Source: an uncultured Reyranella sp.
Lineage (GTDB): Bacteria; Pseudomonadota; Alphaproteobacteria; Reyranellales; Reyranellaceae
DNA: 32,579 nucleotides
Assembly (NCBI GenBank): GCA_937915145.1
Contig: CALDNT010000055.1
Span: 1 to 32,579 of the forward strand
Direction: 5' to 3'
Below, piece after piece: positions 31,803 through 32,579 of this stretch (position 1 is the stretch's first letter; each line of letters starts with the position of its first letter). Under the pieces are notes generated by a model. That model worked only from the letters and a program-made list of their open reading frames with translations. It searched no databases and was not told where the DNA came from. The position numbers and the translations under genes were made by a program.

Positions 31803-32579
31803 TTATTGCGTCTCCTCGAACAGCGTTCCACCCTCGCCGATGAAGCTCGCGAACGCGAACCAGTAGGCGTTGTGCGCCGGCAGGCGCGCCAATCGCCGGC
31901 CGTCGTCGGCGGTCAGCGCGTCCTCGTCGGCCCGCCAGCGCCGGCCGGTGTCGTCGAACAACGCGTCGGGGGCGGCGGCGCTGCCGTCGAGGCGGGAAGT
32001 GAAACGGACGGCGCCGCGGTCATAGGCCCGCGCCGTCTCGCCGCGGCCGTCGCCGATCACGACGATGGCGCGCGCGCCGATCGCATCGTTGAGGACGCGG
32101 CCCTTGCCGAACGCCTTGACCGGCCAGGCGCGCAGGCCTTCGGTGGCCCGCACGACGAAGACGATGTCCTTGGGCCTGAGCCGCGCGTCCGCCGTCCGGC
32201 TCGGAAACATCAGGCCGGGACTGCCGAAATAGTTGCCGTAGGGTCGGCCCGGCGCGTAGTCGCGCTGGTGGCCGGTGTCGAGCGCCAGCACACGCGTCGC
32301 GGGATGGCGCTGCTTCCAGTCCGACCACCGCGCCACCGCCAGTGGCCGCGTCTTGAGCACGATGCCTGAATCCACCAGCGGCCCGATCACCGGCCGGGCC
32401 GTGAAGTGGTTCCACAGCGAATGTGTCTGCCGGTCGTACATCAGCTTGTTCGACCGATAGAGCAGTCCCGACGAGCCGAACTCGAACGGCGCATCGCGCC
32501 CCGCGGCAGCGGTCTCGTAGAGCACGCCCGAACCGCACAGCGTGCAGTAGGCCAGTGCCACCGGCACGCCGCCGACCGT
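31803..32579 (-). CDS. DUF3179-family protein (N-terminus cut by window edge)
   Basis: The visible 258 codons match DUF3179, a family of exported bacterial proteins of unknown role. The hallmark VGGVPVALAYCTLCGSGVLY (about residues 2-21 of the visible part) contains the two conserved cysteines CxxC. Further conserved parts are LYRSNKLMYDRQTHSLWNHF and GRPYGNYFGSPGLMFPS (partly shown). The frame is open through base 32579, so the N-terminus, probably a signal peptide, is outside the window. Its stop lies six bases from the nuclease gene end, convergent, with no clear terminator. Function is unknown; CxxC may bind metal or form a disulfide. Confidence 0.88.
   Translation of the reverse strand, partial: TVGGVPVALAYCTLCGSGVLYETAAAGRDAPFEFGSSGLLYRSNKLMYDRQTHSLWNHFTARPVIGPLVDSGIVLKTRPLAVARWSDWKQRHPATRVLALDTGHQRDYAPGRPYGNYFGSPGLMFPSRTADARLRPKDIVFVVRATEGLRAWPVKAFGKGRVLNDAIGARAIVVIGDGRGETARAYDRGAVRFTSRLDGSAAAPDALFDDTGRRWRADEDALTADDGRRLARLPAHNAYWFAFASFIGEGGTLFEETQ

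Overview
The window is dense, GC-rich bacterial chromosome (about 38 genes; the longest gene-free stretch is under 300 bases). Codon use, the yajC-secD-secF-Mth938 order, TrmFO, CobF and many small oxidoreductase and transporter genes point to an alphaproteobacterium, probably a soil or aquatic Rhodospirillales/Hyphomicrobiales-type organism (for example Reyranella-like). That placement is inference. I see no rRNA, tRNA, CRISPR array or intact transposase.

Layout. (1) 1-2832: a minus-strand pair, a 2Fe-2S/FAD/NAD reductase overlapping an SDR dehydrogenase cut by the left edge, diverges from a MarR regulator across a 60-bp gap holding a perfect 7+7 inverted repeat; a hotdog thioesterase follows. 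(2) 2804-4292 minus: a PNPOx-fold protein and a DUF815 ATPase. (3) 4406-8130 plus: yajC, secD, secF and an Mth938-family gene, with a recognisable promoter. (4) 8140-9813: LysE exporter, VOC protein, and (minus) a PuuD-like membrane protein with a good terminator. (5) 9920-15725 plus: a squalene-synthase-like gene lacking the catalytic aspartate motif, a small unknown protein, then a tight four-gene set (alpha/beta hydrolase, LLM flavin oxidoreductase, two FAD monooxygenases) that looks like an uncharacterised oxidative catabolic pathway. (6) 15772-16931: an ABC-exporter membrane domain with no ATPase, ending inside the inverted repeat of a 195-bp MITE-like element. (7) 16972-22288: MscS channel, MDR reductase, patatin phospholipase, TPR protein. 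(8) 22340-24205: GFA protein and CobF on minus, then a broken cupin gene and a promoter-terminator pair that may be a small RNA. (9) 24206-27372 minus: MATE pump, lone acyl carrier protein, TrmFO. (10) 27420-32579: RidA-like protein overlapping a Tat-exported sulfatase-like enzyme with a non-consensus active site, LysE exporter, Cys-nucleophile hydrolase, secreted nuclease, and a DUF3179 gene cut by the right edge.

How genes work together. The Sec block supplies the SecDF-YajC export accessory complex; beside it sit homologues of two mitochondrial complex I assembly factors (NDUFAF3-like Mth938 and NDUFAF6-like squalene-synthase fold), split by three inserted genes. The strongest leads for something undescribed are the ABC membrane domain truncated at the palindromic element, the four-gene oxidative cluster, the RidA/sulfatase pair with altered active sites, and the small transcript candidate beside the cupin pseudogene.
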